DNA from: Streptomyces sp. NBC_01241
Lineage (GTDB): Bacteria; Actinomycetota; Actinomycetes; Streptomycetales; Streptomycetaceae
Direction: 5' to 3'
Assembly (NCBI RefSeq): GCF_041435435.1
Contig: NZ_CP108494.1
Span: forward strand, 558,001-622,000
Length of the DNA stretch: 64,000 nt
A program made the position numbers and the translations under genes. Under the pieces are notes generated by a model. The model had not been told where the DNA came from. It ran no database searches and saw only the letters and a list, made by a program, of their open reading frames with translations. Positions 53,217 through 63,139 of the stretch are shown here, in pieces; position 1 is the stretch's first letter; each line of letters opens with the position of its first letter.

Positions 53217-53751
53217 ACCCCGAACTCACCACATCCCCTGCACGACACACGATCCCCGGCGAACCCGGCCCATCCGGCCGGCACAACGTGGCACCGGCGC
53301 GGCAGACGCCATCCACGACCCAGCCGCCCAGAAGCCCGCCCCACCCCCACCTAGCCACCTTCGATGCCCGCACCTCGGCGACCAACACCTGGAGGACCGA
53401 GGTGCGGTGGTGACGACCGGTTGGTGGTCCGCCGTCTCGGACCGGCGGCTTCCGCGGTTGCCCCGCAGGTCGGCTTCGCCCGGGCAGAGCCGGGCGACGT
53501 CGACGACGCGTTCGGCGCAAGTGACCGGCCCCCGGATCCGAGGGCCGGTTCTGCCTGTCGGTGTCCTGGTCGTCGTTCGACGGTGCGCCGGCGAAAGGCG
53601 CACCCCTCCGGGCCATGTCGAGAACGCACGGTCCATTGACTTCCCCGCGAACCTCTCTCCCGCGGCTACACCATGACCGTCAGCAGGGGCACCCGGCTGA
53701 TGCAGTGGGCGACTGACACCCCGAAAGGACGCACCGGCCCGGACTCCCCGG
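53217..53751. other. Intergenic, no gene seen
   Basis: About 535 bases with frames open on several strands because of the base composition, but no start context or recognisable protein. Confidence 0.4.
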
Positions 53752-54175
53752 TCAGCCGACGTTCACATCGATGCAGGCGTAGAACGCGTGGGCGGTGTCC
53801 GCGATGTTCCACACCGCGAGACCTTCTGCTTGCCCGCCAGGCCGCCGAAGTTCACCTGATGGGTGACGGTGGAGCCGGGTTGCGCACCATTGTCGTGAAT
53901 TCGGCGACCTTCTGCCCGTCGGCGAAGTACTGCCATGTGCTGGTGGCGTGACGGGCTGTCAGGACGCACTGGAACGACGTGGTCCGGCTCACCGGGGTGA
54001 CCTTCCACCCCTTGGAGTCACTGTCGCGTTCGGCGAACCGGCTGTTGCCACCGCTAGAGCTGGTCAGTCCCTTGGGACCTTCCACGCTCTGCGGCTCGTA
54101 CTTGATGTCTCCGCAGCTCACGGTGCCCGCGGCGCACTGGGCCTGGCGGCTCGGAGGCGTCGTTGGCGGTGGTGA
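53752..54175 (-). pseudogene. AA10 lytic polysaccharide monooxygenase (chitin-binding) fragment
   Basis: The C-terminal part of a secreted copper oxygenase of family AA10: CGDIKYEPQSVEGPKGL, GWKVTPVSRTTSFQC, LTARHATSTWQYF, then after a frameshift GAQPGSTVTHQVNFGGLAGK and, after another, VWNIADTAHAFYACIDVNVG. The N-terminal copper-ligand histidine and signal peptide are missing. Two single-base deletions and truncation show a decayed gene. Confidence 0.6.
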
Positions 54176-54345
54176 TCGCCCGCAGCACCCAGCAGGCGAT
54201 CGTCGTCGATCTTCCCGAGCTGTACGTCCTGGGGAGCGAACCCGACGCCGGCCGGCCCACCGCTGTCGTGTCGCCACGCGACCATCACGGCCAACGACGC
54301 CTCCTCCGCGCTCGGTCCGCGGACCGAGCCGTTCTCAGTGAGGCA

Positions 54346-54861
54346 TCACCCGCCGGTCACACCGTCTGTACACTCCCGCAACAGGTCGGCGTGGCCGCTG
54401 TGTCGGGCGTACTCCGCGATCATGTGGATGTGGACCATACGGAGCGAGTACACCTCGCCGGCATGGGTGAAGGTGTCGTCCATCGAGGCATCCGCGACGA
54501 TCGCGTCCGCCAGCCGGCATTCCTCGACCAGGCGCGCATAGTCCTCGGCGGCTCGGGACGGGTCCACGTTCTCGAAGTCCGCGTCCTTGCCCTTCTCGGG
54601 GTCGTACATCGGGTCGAGCGTCTGACCGGCGAACCGCTGCCGGAACCACGCGCGTTCGACCTTGGCCATGTGGCGGATCAGCCCGAGGAGTGTGAGGTTC
54701 GACGGCGAAACCGTCTGCTCGGCGAGTTGCTTCCCGGTCAGACCTGCGCACTTGTGCAACAGGGTGCCGCGGAACCAGGCGAGGTAGCCGGTGAGCATCT
54801 CGCTTTCACCGGCCACGAGCGAACCGGGCGTGCGCTCAACATCAGGTGCTGTCCATGTCAT
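54346..54861 (-). CDS. DinB family protein (DUF664)
   Basis: A 171-aa DinB-like four-helix protein. Typical stretches: MLTGYLAWFRGTLLHKCAGL, TLLGLIRHMAKVERAWFRQR and MVHIHMIAEYARHSGHADLL, which carry the three histidines of the metal site. Relatives are thiol-dependent S-transferases (mycothiol in actinobacteria). The ribosome-binding site before ATG 54861 is weak; a later start is possible. Next gene on the strand (tyrosine phosphatase) is upstream. Confidence 0.85.
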   Translation of the reverse strand: MTWTAPDVERTPGSLVAGESEMLTGYLAWFRGTLLHKCAGLTGKQLAEQTVSPSNLTLLGLIRHMAKVERAWFRQRFAGQTLDPMYDPEKGKDADFENVDPSRAAEDYARLVEECRLADAIVADASMDDTFTHAGEVYSLRMVHIHMIAEYARHSGHADLLRECTDGVTGG

Positions 54862-54950
54862 CCCTTGATCTTGCCTCGTGCCCGCCGGACAGGAACAGGG
54901 TTTTTCCGCTCGGCCGTCGGCGTGACCTGCGCGCGCCGAGGGCGCCGGTT

Positions 54951-55730
54951 TCAGGCACTCCCTACGACCGGGGAGCGCTCGGCCGGTCGCTCTTCGCCGA
55001 CGGGTTCGAGGAAGTTCTCGCGCAGGGCGGCCAGCAATTCCTCGTCGGCACACAGGAGTTCGGCGGCGTACGCGCGGACGGAGCCGTGGGTGGCGGTGAG
55101 ATCCGCCAGAAAGAACCGCATGATATCGGCGGGCGCCCGGCCGTACCCGGGCCAGACCGGTTCCTGACCGTCGTGGTCCGCCCTCCAGTCGGCCAGGAGC
55201 CGTTCGGCGGCGAGTTCGGTGAGGGCGAAGTCGGCGACGATGTCGTCCTCGGCCACACCGAGCAGGGACAGGACGAGTGCGGCGAGCAGCCCGGTGCGGT
55301 CCTTGCCCGATGCGCAGTGGAAGACGACGGGCCCGCTGTCCTCGGCCGCGAGTACGTCCAGGGCGCGGCGGAGTTCCGTGACTCCGTCGTGCGCGACCTC
55401 CGCGTACCGGTCGGCCAGGAAGCGCCCGGTCTCCACGTCCGGGCCGAGTGCCGCCTGATCGTAGGGCCGGTGCTCGATGCTGAGGTGGTGGTAACGCAGC
55501 CCCGGGGCGTCGGGCACCCGGCCCTTGGCCGCGATCTCCCAGTCGTAGCGCAGATCAATGACTGTACGGACGCCGAGGTCCAGGAAGCGGTCCCAGTCCT
55601 TGCCGCGGAGCTTGCCCAGCGAGTCGGATCGGTAGAGCCGCCCCCAGCGGACCGGGCGGCCCTTTTCTCCTCGATATCCGCCCACATCACGGAAGTTGTG
55701 CAGTCGATCGAAGGCTAGGTGCCTGTTCAT
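54951..55730 (-). CDS. Tyrosine-protein phosphatase (Y_phosphatase3 type)
   Basis: A 259-aa PTP-like phosphatase of the bacterial LipA/PtpB-type family. The P-loop is VVFHCASGKDRTGLLAAL with nucleophile Cys139 and Arg145; the N-terminal NFRDVGGYRGEKGRPVRWGR and LYRSDSL are characteristic. It may act on phosphotyrosine or phosphoinositides. ATG 55730 (MNRHLAFDRLHN); the frame is open far upstream but without family features. No signal peptide. Confidence 0.92.
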   Translation of the reverse strand: MNRHLAFDRLHNFRDVGGYRGEKGRPVRWGRLYRSDSLGKLRGKDWDRFLDLGVRTVIDLRYDWEIAAKGRVPDAPGLRYHHLSIEHRPYDQAALGPDVETGRFLADRYAEVAHDGVTELRRALDVLAAEDSGPVVFHCASGKDRTGLLAALVLSLLGVAEDDIVADFALTELAAERLLADWRADHDGQEPVWPGYGRAPADIMRFFLADLTATHGSVRAYAAELLCADEELLAALRENFLEPVGEERPAERSPVVGSA

Positions 55731-55871
55731 ACTGCAGTACCTTAAAACAACGCCGACTCGCGGCCGACCCGGTGCCCCGGCCGGTACCCGGCTATGACCG
55801 GCCGTACCGCTCGCCGCGCCGGGCCGGCCGCGAGTCGGCGTCTTCGGCAGGACTGAGCCGAGAATGCAGGC

Positions 55872-56528
55872 GTGTCTACTCCTGCACTCCCCGCCGGGCG
55901 CGATCCACGGGACGCATGGTCCCTGCTGCTTCTGTCGGCTGCTTCCGGCGCGGCCGATGCGTTCGCCTTCATCTGTGTCGGTCAGGTCTTCGCCGGGGTG
56001 ATGACCGGGAATCTGGTGCTGCTGGGCGCTTCGGCGGCCGGTGTCGGGGAGCACGGGGTGGCCTTGCATGTGATCACCGCTCTCGCTTCGTACGGCGTCG
56101 GTGCCGCATGCGGTGCGCGGATGAGTGAACGGTTGCGGTGGCCGCTGCCGGTGATGCTGCTGATCGAAGTGGTGCTTCTCGGGGCGGGGGCCGTGCTGTG
56201 GGCGCTGGATCCGATCGCCCCGGACGGGGACCGGCTGGGGCTGCTGGCGCTCATTTCCGTGGCCATGGGGATCCAAGGACGTGTCCTCGCCACGCCCACC
56301 AACTACTTCACCGGCACTCTGACGTCCCTCGTCGGCCGCGCGACGCTCCGCTCCTGGAACCGGGGGGACGCCTGGGTGGCCGGCCGGCTGATCGCGGTCG
56401 TGGCGGGTGCGTCCGCGACCGCGCTGGCGGTACGGCTGTGGCCGGGCGCCGCTGCCGTGGTGGCCGTGGTACCGGCGGTCGGTGCGCTGCTGACCGAGAC
56501 CGTGCCCAGGAGGCCGCGGAGGGGCTGA
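55872..56528 (+). CDS. DUF1275 (YoaK) family membrane protein
   Basis: A 218-aa polytopic membrane protein of the YoaK family with about six helices. The family hallmark FAFICVGQVFAGVMTGNLVL is at residues 31-50, followed by ISVAMGIQGRVLATPTNYFT. It may move small molecules, but no substrate is known. Start GTG 55872. Divergent from the tyrosine phosphatase gene, convergent with rpmG. Confidence 0.9.
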   Translation: MSTPALPAGRDPRDAWSLLLLSAASGAADAFAFICVGQVFAGVMTGNLVLLGASAAGVGEHGVALHVITALASYGVGAACGARMSERLRWPLPVMLLIEVVLLGAGAVLWALDPIAPDGDRLGLLALISVAMGIQGRVLATPTNYFTGTLTSLVGRATLRSWNRGDAWVAGRLIAVVAGASATALAVRLWPGAAAVVAVVPAVGALLTETVPRRPRRG

Positions 56529-56662
56529 CCGCACCCGCCCCGTACGGCCCCCAGACACAAGAACAGTCGCAGGCGCAGACGCAGACGCAGCAACGCGGAG
56601 CAGATGCCGGACAGGAACCGCCGCCGGCCGGGGCAGCAGGACGCCCCGGCCCGCGACTGGGC

Positions 56663-56827
56663 TCAGCGTTCCTCGCGGAAGAGGACGTGCCGCCCCGCGA
56701 TGGCGTCGAACTTGCGCAGGACCAGCCGGTCAGGGGTGTTCCGGCGACTCTTGCGCGTCACATAGCTCTGCCCCGTTCCGGCCGTCGACCGGAGCGTCAC
56801 GACGGGGCGGGTCTCACTGCGGGCCAT
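56663..56827 (-). CDS. rpmG: Ribosomal protein bL33, cysteine-free form
   Basis: A 54-aa large-subunit ribosomal protein: [40 protein letters not shown], ending HVLFREER. It lacks the two CxxC pairs that bind zinc in the normal paralogue. Such C-minus forms replace the zinc-containing protein during zinc shortage, usually under Zur. ATG 56827 follows GGAGG. A TCGTTTTCGCA stretch near 56880 weakly resembles half of a Zur box. Other C-minus genes of the regulon are not next to it here. Confidence 0.92.
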   Translation of the reverse strand: MARSETRPVVTLRSTAGTGQSYVTRKSRRNTPDRLVLRKFDAIAGRHVLFREER

Positions 56828-57172
56828 GGATGCCTCCGGGCTGACTGTCCGACCCCAGCCCCCTTATGGGAATGGGTGTCGTTTTCGCACTGCACCTGTA
56901 ACGCGAGGGGGCACCGCCGCATTCCCGCCCATGCGGAATCCGGCGTGCGTGGGCGCACGGCTGTCCGCACACGCCGGGTGAAGTGTGTCAACGTCCGTCG
57001 ACAGCAAGGCTGTTCGACGGACTGGCGCACCCTGCGCAGCCTGTGGCATATGCCAGAAGCAACAGCGCATCGAGTGTTGCCAAATCCCTTACGGCCCCCC
57101 GCAGCCTGTGCAACAGTCGTCTACGGTCCACCTTTCAGACCTGGTCGCGCCGCGCCTGTATCGGAGTACGAG
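56828..57172. other. Intergenic between divergent rpmG and SpoIIE-phosphatase genes
   Basis: 345 bases without a gene; should hold both promoters. A GTGTCGTTTTCGCAC sequence near 56878-56892 is a weak Zur-box candidate for rpmG. Confidence 0.35.
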
Positions 57173-58618
57173 ATGCCGTCCCATCTGTCTGCGGACCGCC
57201 CCGCCCCTCAGCCACCCGAACGCGATGCCGTCGATGCCCTGATCAACCGGACCCGTCGACTGCGTGGCGATGTGGATGCCGTACGGCGGGAATCGGTGCT
57301 GATCGACGAGGAAGATCCGCAGATGCGCTGGCAGCGCGCGCTCTGCGAGCTGGCGGTCCATCACCTTGATGATCTCGGCGCACAGCTGGGACAGCTCAAG
57401 GAGGGCATCCCGTCGGAGGCGTCGCAACAGCCCACGGGCTGTGCGACGCAGGGCGTCGAGGACATGACCGCCGGCCGGCCGGAGTCCGGTTCGCTCGTCG
57501 GCAGAGTGGGCAGCGCGGAATGGAACCTGCTGACCGATGAAGTCACCTGGTCCGAGGAGCTGTTCGTGATCTTCGGCAGGTCGCCCGACGCGGGGCCTCT
57601 CTCGCTGGACGACCTACCGTCCATGCTCCTGCCCGAGGATCAGCCCCTGCTCACCTCTCTGGTGACGGACTGTCTGGTCGACGGGAAGCCGATAGACGGC
57701 GAATTTCGCATTCTGCGGGCCGACGGCCGGATGCGTACGCTCCACATGATGGGCGAGCCCGTCCTCGACACCGAGGGGCGCACCGCCTCCATGTGGGCGG
57801 TCCTGCGCGATGTCAGTGAGCTGCGGCGCAGCCAGCAGGTGGTGCTTCGTAGCCATGATTCGCTGCGGCGCCGGGAGCACATGGCGCGGACCGAGCACCG
57901 GATGGCGGTCGAACTCCAGGAGGCCGTGCTCCCCCCGTGGCGGGGCTCGCTGCAGCTGCCCTCGAAGGGAGCGGGCGCGCTGGACATCGCGGCCCACTAC
58001 CTTCCGTCGGAGTCGAGTTCCCTGATCGGCGGTGACTGGTACGACGCGCTGGAACTGCCGGACGGCAGGACCGTGCTCACGGTCGGCGATCTGACCGGCC
58101 ACGGCATCCAGGCCACCTCGGCCATGGCGATGCTGCTGGGCGCGCTGCGCGGGATGGCGGTGGCCGGCATCGAGCCGGGGACCCTGATGGGGCATCTCAA
58201 TCAGCTACTGGAATCCTCCGTCCAGCCCGCCCTCGGCAGCGCTGTGTGCTGTCGATTCGATCCGTCCACCGGCATCCTCGCCTGGGCGCAGGCGGGGCAC
58301 CCCGCACCGCTGCTGTTCCGCGACGGTGAAGGGCGCCCGCTGCTGCCACCGGACGGGGTCCTGCTCGGCGCGACCTCCGGGGTCGCGTACGAGCAGGACG
58401 AAGTGCACCTGCTGGCCGGTGACGTGCTGGTGCTGCACACCGACGGCCTGAACCGTCACAGCGACCGGAGGGCGAGCCCGGACGCCCTGCTCGCTCTCGC
58501 ACCGCACTTCGCGCGGGCCCGCACGGCACAGGAGTGCGTACGGACGGTCGTCACGGAGTTCGGCGGCACCGAGCGCCTCGACGACGCATGCGTGCTGATC
58601 GCCCGCATCGGGACGTAA
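57173..58618 (+). CDS. PAS-domain SpoIIE family protein phosphatase
   Basis: A 481-aa PP2C-type serine phosphatase. An N-terminal helical region (to ~110) is followed by a PAS domain (about 125-225; WNLLTDEVTWSEELFVIFGR ... FRILRADGRMRTLHM), a linker helix and a SpoIIE domain (about 250-480) with the metal sites in GGDWYDALELPDG, VGDLTGHGIQATSAM and LHTDGLNRHSD. In Streptomyces such proteins dephosphorylate anti-sigma-factor antagonists. ATG 57173 follows GGAG. No anti-sigma partner adjoins it. Confidence 0.92.
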   Translation: MPSHLSADRPAPQPPERDAVDALINRTRRLRGDVDAVRRESVLIDEEDPQMRWQRALCELAVHHLDDLGAQLGQLKEGIPSEASQQPTGCATQGVEDMTAGRPESGSLVGRVGSAEWNLLTDEVTWSEELFVIFGRSPDAGPLSLDDLPSMLLPEDQPLLTSLVTDCLVDGKPIDGEFRILRADGRMRTLHMMGEPVLDTEGRTASMWAVLRDVSELRRSQQVVLRSHDSLRRREHMARTEHRMAVELQEAVLPPWRGSLQLPSKGAGALDIAAHYLPSESSSLIGGDWYDALELPDGRTVLTVGDLTGHGIQATSAMAMLLGALRGMAVAGIEPGTLMGHLNQLLESSVQPALGSAVCCRFDPSTGILAWAQAGHPAPLLFRDGEGRPLLPPDGVLLGATSGVAYEQDEVHLLAGDVLVLHTDGLNRHSDRRASPDALLALAPHFARARTAQECVRTVVTEFGGTERLDDACVLIARIGT

Positions 58619-58782
58619 GGCACAGCGGCACGTAAGGCGTGCGGCATAACGCGGTGCGCAGGACTACGAGCCGCCTGCAGGTGCGGCGTCCCGATGACCG
58701 GCGCTCCGACAACCGCTGCTCCGACAACGGTCGGTGGTAGGGCAGTTGTTGACCGACGCCCCGTCATCGCGGCGCCCTCATG

Positions 58783-60282
58783 TCAGATCTCGGACGAGCG
58801 CCTGCGCTGCTTGATGACGGAACTCTGCGGCAGCGAGAGCTTGATCTCCTCGCGCAGGTCCTCGATCTTCGCGTAGCCCGCGAACTGGCCCGTCAGCCGG
58901 TACATCTCGCGCAGCCGGTCCCAGGTGCGGTGCGAGGAGGTCTCCCCCATCGACACCAGGGCGAGCCGTGCGTAACGGTCGGCCTGCTCGGGATCGTCGG
59001 CGATGAAGCACGCCGAGGCGAGCGAGATGTAGTCGAAGATCTTGGACCGCTGGCGTCCGTTGGCGCGCAGCTCCAGAGCCTGCTTGGCATGACGTTGAGC
59101 CACGCTCGCCGCCGACGGCTCGTGTTCGGCGAGCGTACGGAACGCCAGCGCCTGCATGCCGTGCAGATCTGCCTCGTCGAACATCTGCATCCAGCTGGGG
59201 GGCGGCACATCGCTCTTGTCCGAGACGAAGAGTTCCTCGGCCTTGCCGAGCGTGCGTCGCATCGCCTGGCCGCGGCCCATGGACGCCTGTGCCCAGGCCT
59301 CGATGGTGTGCAGCATCGCCTGGGTGCGCGGCAGAACCATGTCCCCGGAACCCGACTTGGCGAGCTTCATCAAATCCAGGGCGTCGTCGGGACGGCCCAG
59401 GTGGACCATCTGACGGGCCGCCCTGGAGAGCGCCTCGCCCGCGCGCGGGCGGTCGCCGCCCTCGTGCGCCGCGTGCGCCGCGATGACGAAGTACTTCTGG
59501 GCGGTGGGTTCGAGGCCGATGTCGTGGGACATCCATCCCGCGAGGACAGCGAGGTTGGCGGCGACGCCCCAGAGGCGGCGCTGCAGATGCTCGGGGTGAC
59601 GGTAGGCGAGCATGCCACCCACCTCGTTGAGCTGGCCCACCACGGCCTTGCGCTGCAGTCCGCCGCCCCGGGAGGCGTCCCAGGCGCGGAACACCTCGAC
59701 GGAGTGTTCGAGCGCCTCGATCTCCTCCGAGCCGATGGGCGCGGCCTCGTACCGGTCGAAACCGGCCGGGTCTGCGTACAGCGGGTCGTCGATCCTTGGA
59801 GCATCGGCCGCCAGCACAGGGTCGGTATGCAGCCAGTCGTGCATGGGGCCGGTGATGGTCGATCCTGCGGCGAGCGCGGCGCCCGCGCTCACCAAGCCGC
59901 GTCGGTTGAGCATGAGGTCCATTCCCGTGAATTCGGTGAGGACCGCTGCCGTCCGTTCGGGCGCCCACGGAAGTCCGTCGGGATTGTCCTGCGTCCCGAC
60001 CTCTTGCCGATTCCCCACACGCCCGCGCCGGCCGAACCCGAGGTCCTCGATGGTCACGACACGACCGAGCCGCTCGGTGAACAGGGCAGCCAGCACTTTG
60101 GGCACGGGATCGCGGGGGGACTCCCCCATGTCGATCCAACGCCTCACCCGCGAGGTGTCGGTGGCCAGCTGCGGGTGGCCCATGGCCGCCGCCTGCCGGT
60201 TCACCATTCTCGCGAGTTCGCCCTTGGACCAGCCGGCGAGGCCGAACAGGTCGGACAGGCGGGTGTTGGGTTCTCCGGTCAC
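58783..60282 (-). CDS. nsdA: NsdA-like developmental regulator
   Basis: A 499-aa protein matching NsdA, a negative regulator of sporulation and antibiotic production in Streptomyces. An N-terminal helix-turn-helix-like segment (LSDLFGLAGWSKGELARMVN ... TDTSRVRRWID) is followed by TPR-like helical repeats (for example QKYFVIAAHAAHEGGDRPRA). GTG 60282 was chosen for its purine-rich GGGGG upstream and agreement with the family's length. Identification rests on memory of the family and size; an alignment would confirm it. Confidence 0.85.
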   Translation of the reverse strand: MTGEPNTRLSDLFGLAGWSKGELARMVNRQAAAMGHPQLATDTSRVRRWIDMGESPRDPVPKVLAALFTERLGRVVTIEDLGFGRRGRVGNRQEVGTQDNPDGLPWAPERTAAVLTEFTGMDLMLNRRGLVSAGAALAAGSTITGPMHDWLHTDPVLAADAPRIDDPLYADPAGFDRYEAAPIGSEEIEALEHSVEVFRAWDASRGGGLQRKAVVGQLNEVGGMLAYRHPEHLQRRLWGVAANLAVLAGWMSHDIGLEPTAQKYFVIAAHAAHEGGDRPRAGEALSRAARQMVHLGRPDDALDLMKLAKSGSGDMVLPRTQAMLHTIEAWAQASMGRGQAMRRTLGKAEELFVSDKSDVPPPSWMQMFDEADLHGMQALAFRTLAEHEPSAASVAQRHAKQALELRANGRQRSKIFDYISLASACFIADDPEQADRYARLALVSMGETSSHRTWDRLREMYRLTGQFAGYAKIEDLREEIKLSLPQSSVIKQRRRSSEI

Positions 60283-60513
60283 GTCAAGCCCCCAGGTTCT
60301 CGGCTGTGTTGACAGTAACCCCCTGTCAGGTGCCCAGCGAGTATTCGCCACGGTTCGCCAGGGTCCGCCAGATGGTCTGCCACCCGCGCGCCGGTGTCAG
60401 GTAGGAAAGCGCCACCCCGCCCGGCAGCCCTAGGTACTCCCCAGGGTGCCGAACGGCCGCCGGCCGGGGCGGTGCACGCAACTTGTCGGCGCACGAAGGG
60501 ATCTGTCTCGCTC

Positions 60514-61650
60514 ATGTACACAGCATCGTCCTCCGTGACCGCCCCGCCCCGGCCGCTTCGTCCCCTGGGTGCGGGCGGCGGACCCTACCTCGCTCCGCAT
60601 GCCGCTCCCCTGGCACCCGGCACAGTCCGGCCGCGGCGGCCGGCGGGGCTGGGCGGACCGCCGCTCAGCGGGCGGCTGGACCTCTCCGGGCCGCAGGGCG
60701 CCCAGCTGAGGATGGCGATCGCCTCCGTCCAGCGGATCTGCCCGGAGTTCAACCCGGTGCAGGTGCTGCGCCGCAGCGGCCGCTCGGTGCTCCTCGTCGG
60801 CTCCACCGGACGGGCGACCGCGGTCGCCAAGTGTTTACTGGACCACTCCCCCGCATGGTCGGAGCGGTTCCGTCACGAAATAGCTGCATACCGTGCGTTC
60901 GTCCGGCACCGCCCGCCCGTGCGGGTGCCTCGGCTCATCGCGGCCGACCCGGAGAACTGCACGCTGGTGATCGAGCGGATGCCCGGCCGGGTGGCAGCGC
61001 TGACCCGGCATCCGTCGGAGGCCCCGCCCCGCGCCGATGTGCGGGCCGTACTGGGCGCGATCAGCCGGGTCAATGCCTGGCGGCCGGCGCCGGGGCTCTT
61101 CGAAGCACCGCTGGACTACGCCTCGCGGATCGCCCGTTACCACGAGCTGGGGCTGTTCACGGACCGTGATCTGGGCGATCTGCAGAAGCTGCTGCACGGT
61201 CTGGCGCACGCGGGCGGCCGTCAGGGCATGGGGCAGTTCTGTCACGGTGACGCGCTGCTCTCCAACATCCTGCTGTCGCCCACGGGTCCGGTCCTGGTGG
61301 ACTGGGAGCACGCGGGCTGGTATCTGCCGGGCTACGACCTGGCGACGCTGTGGGCGGTCCTGGGCGACGCTCCCGTGGCGCGGCGTCAGATCAGCCAGCT
61401 GGCCCAGGCCAAGGGGCCCGACCAGCGGGATGCGTTCCTGGTGAACCTGATGCTGGTGCTGACGCGGGAGATCCGTACCTACGAGACGGCCGTCCAGCGG
61501 GCCATGCGCGAGCCGGTGTCCCCGGGCGCCGGTCAGGACCGGCCGGGCGTGCTCTCGTCGAGCGAGGAGCAGCGGCTGCTGCTGCGCCGGCTGCACGACG
61601 ACTGCGCGATGGCCCGCCGGGCCGTACGTGCCGCGGTCGGCACTCGCTGA
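60514..61650 (+). CDS. Phosphotransferase (APH-like) family protein
   Basis: A 378-aa kinase-like protein of the aminoglycoside/choline kinase fold. The catalytic loop appears as [14 protein letters not shown] and the magnesium site as [20 protein letters not shown]. The first ~60 residues are proline-rich and variable. ATG 60514. Divergent from nsdA, which precedes it, so they share a 231-bp promoter region. More likely a metabolic or regulatory kinase than a resistance enzyme. Confidence 0.85.
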   Translation: MYTASSSVTAPPRPLRPLGAGGGPYLAPHAAPLAPGTVRPRRPAGLGGPPLSGRLDLSGPQGAQLRMAIASVQRICPEFNPVQVLRRSGRSVLLVGSTGRATAVAKCLLDHSPAWSERFRHEIAAYRAFVRHRPPVRVPRLIAADPENCTLVIERMPGRVAALTRHPSEAPPRADVRAVLGAISRVNAWRPAPGLFEAPLDYASRIARYHELGLFTDRDLGDLQKLLHGLAHAGGRQGMGQFCHGDALLSNILLSPTGPVLVDWEHAGWYLPGYDLATLWAVLGDAPVARRQISQLAQAKGPDQRDAFLVNLMLVLTREIRTYETAVQRAMREPVSPGAGQDRPGVLSSSEEQRLLLRRLHDDCAMARRAVRAAVGTR

Positions 61651-61752
61651 CCCCGCCGGGGGACGCGCGTTGCGGGTCCGGTGCCGACACACCGGTCCCA
61701 CAGCGCACCCATGTGGTGTCAGGAACCCGGGCCGTGACCGGACGGCTCAAGT

Positions 61753-61789
61753 TACCCCTCCGTGTGCGGAGGCCGCACACGGAGGGGTA
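61753..61789. terminator. Bidirectional terminator
   Basis: A 17-bp perfect stem (TACCCCTCCGTGTGCGG and its complement) with a 3-base loop between convergent phosphotransferase and amidase genes. Confidence 0.88.
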
Positions 61790-61807
61790 CAGGGCGCACC
61801 CGCGGTC

Positions 61808-63139
61808 TCAGTGCGCGCGCACGATGTCCACGTCGGACGCCTTCACGAAGGCGATCCGGTGGCCGATCTGCACCGTCACGTACTTCTCCTTGCCCTGGAA
61901 GTACGCGTGGTCGAGCGGGTACGAGGCGTCGATCGTCGGGGCGTAGAAGAAGCCCGTGGGTGCCTCACCGCCGCCGGGGTAGGACTGACCGGCCTTGACG
62001 GTGTACTGGAGCGGCGAGCCCACCCGCTGGTCCGCGAAGTCCGCGGGGTACTCGGACTTCTCCGGGTACGCCACCCCGTACACCGGCACCTCCGTACGGC
62101 CTGCCTTCGGCTTGACGACGTAACCGGCGGTTGGCGTGGTGGTCCTGGTCGCGGCCGGGGTCTGGAACCAGGCCTTCTGGCCGTACCACCAGATCGCCGT
62201 CCAGCCGGGGGCGTGGTCCGCGACGACGGCCTGCTGGGTGGCGCTGATCTTGCTGCCCCAGTCGGCGGCGCAGTTCGTGCCGGGCGAGCCATCGGTGTGC
62301 AGGCCCGGGTCGGAGAAGAGCGGCGCGTCTGCGGACGGTGCGGTGCGCAGCGGGACGGCGCTGGAGCCCTGGACCGGCAGGTCGACGCCCTTCTCGCAGT
62401 CGCGGAAGGCCTGCTTGTTCTTTTTGAAGTCCGGGCTGACGGTGACGAGTTCGCTGTTCTTCGGGGCGCTCGGCACGGTGGGCTTGCCGAGCAGCGTCAT
62501 GAAGTGGTTCCAGTCCCAGTACGTGCCCGGGTCCCAGTGCATGTTCTTGGTGCCCGCGGCGCTGGTGGGCGGCACACCGTCGTGGCCGATGATGTGCTGG
62601 CGGTCGAGCGGGATGTCGTACTTGGCGGCGAGGTAGCGGACCAGCTTGGCGGTCGAGTGGTACATCTCGGGGGTGTACCACTTGGCGCCGTCGACGGCGA
62701 CGCCCTCCTGCTCGATGCCGATGGAGTGGCTGTTGACGTACCAGTTGCCCGCCTGCCAGGCGACGTCCTTGCCCTTGACCATCTGTGTGACATGGCCGTC
62801 GCCCGAGCGCACCACATAGTGGGCCGAGGTCTGTTTCAGCGGGTTCTGGAAGATCTTCAGGGTGGTGTCGAAGTCTTCCTCGGTGTCGTGCAGAACAATG
62901 AATCTGATCTTATTGGTGTGCGGCCGGTCCGAGGTGTCGTAGTTCCCGTACGTCTTTTTGTCGGCCGGGTCACCCGTCTGCTGGTAGGCCGCCGGTACCC
63001 AGTCGCATTCGAGGCCGCGCGGGCATTCCGGCCGCACCCCGTCCGCACCGGCCTGCGCCGCGGGACTGAGCAGTGCCATGCTCAGTGCGCCGACCGTGGT
63101 CAGCGCGAGTGCGAGTCCGGTCCTCTGCTTGGACGTCAT
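61808..63139 (-). CDS. Secreted N-acetylmuramoyl-L-alanine amidase (Amidase_2)
   Basis: A 443-aa exported peptidoglycan hydrolase. A signal peptide (GLALALTTVGALSMALLSPA, cleavage near AQA) precedes an Amidase_2/PGRP-type domain: IRFIVLHDTEEDFDTTLKIF, SAHYVVRSGDGHVTQMV, SIGIEQEGV and HIIGHDGVPPTSAAGTKNMHWDPG, with zinc ligands His in LHD and HWDPG. The C-terminal ~200 residues resemble SH3-like wall-binding repeats. ATG 63139 follows AAGAAGG. Probably acts in wall remodelling. Divergent from geoA. Confidence 0.92.
   Translation of the reverse strand: MTSKQRTGLALALTTVGALSMALLSPAAQAGADGVRPECPRGLECDWVPAAYQQTGDPADKKTYGNYDTSDRPHTNKIRFIVLHDTEEDFDTTLKIFQNPLKQTSAHYVVRSGDGHVTQMVKGKDVAWQAGNWYVNSHSIGIEQEGVAVDGAKWYTPEMYHSTAKLVRYLAAKYDIPLDRQHIIGHDGVPPTSAAGTKNMHWDPGTYWDWNHFMTLLGKPTVPSAPKNSELVTVSPDFKKNKQAFRDCEKGVDLPVQGSSAVPLRTAPSADAPLFSDPGLHTDGSPGTNCAADWGSKISATQQAVVADHAPGWTAIWWYGQKAWFQTPAATRTTTPTAGYVVKPKAGRTEVPVYGVAYPEKSEYPADFADQRVGSPLQYTVKAGQSYPGGGEAPTGFFYAPTIDASYPLDHAYFQGKEKYVTVQIGHRIAFVKASDVDIVRAH

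Noticed and set aside
56138..57172. Upstream extension of the SpoIIE phosphatase frame
   Set aside because: It overlaps DUF1275 and rpmG in other frames and has no domain; the ATG at 57173 has a ribosome-binding site.
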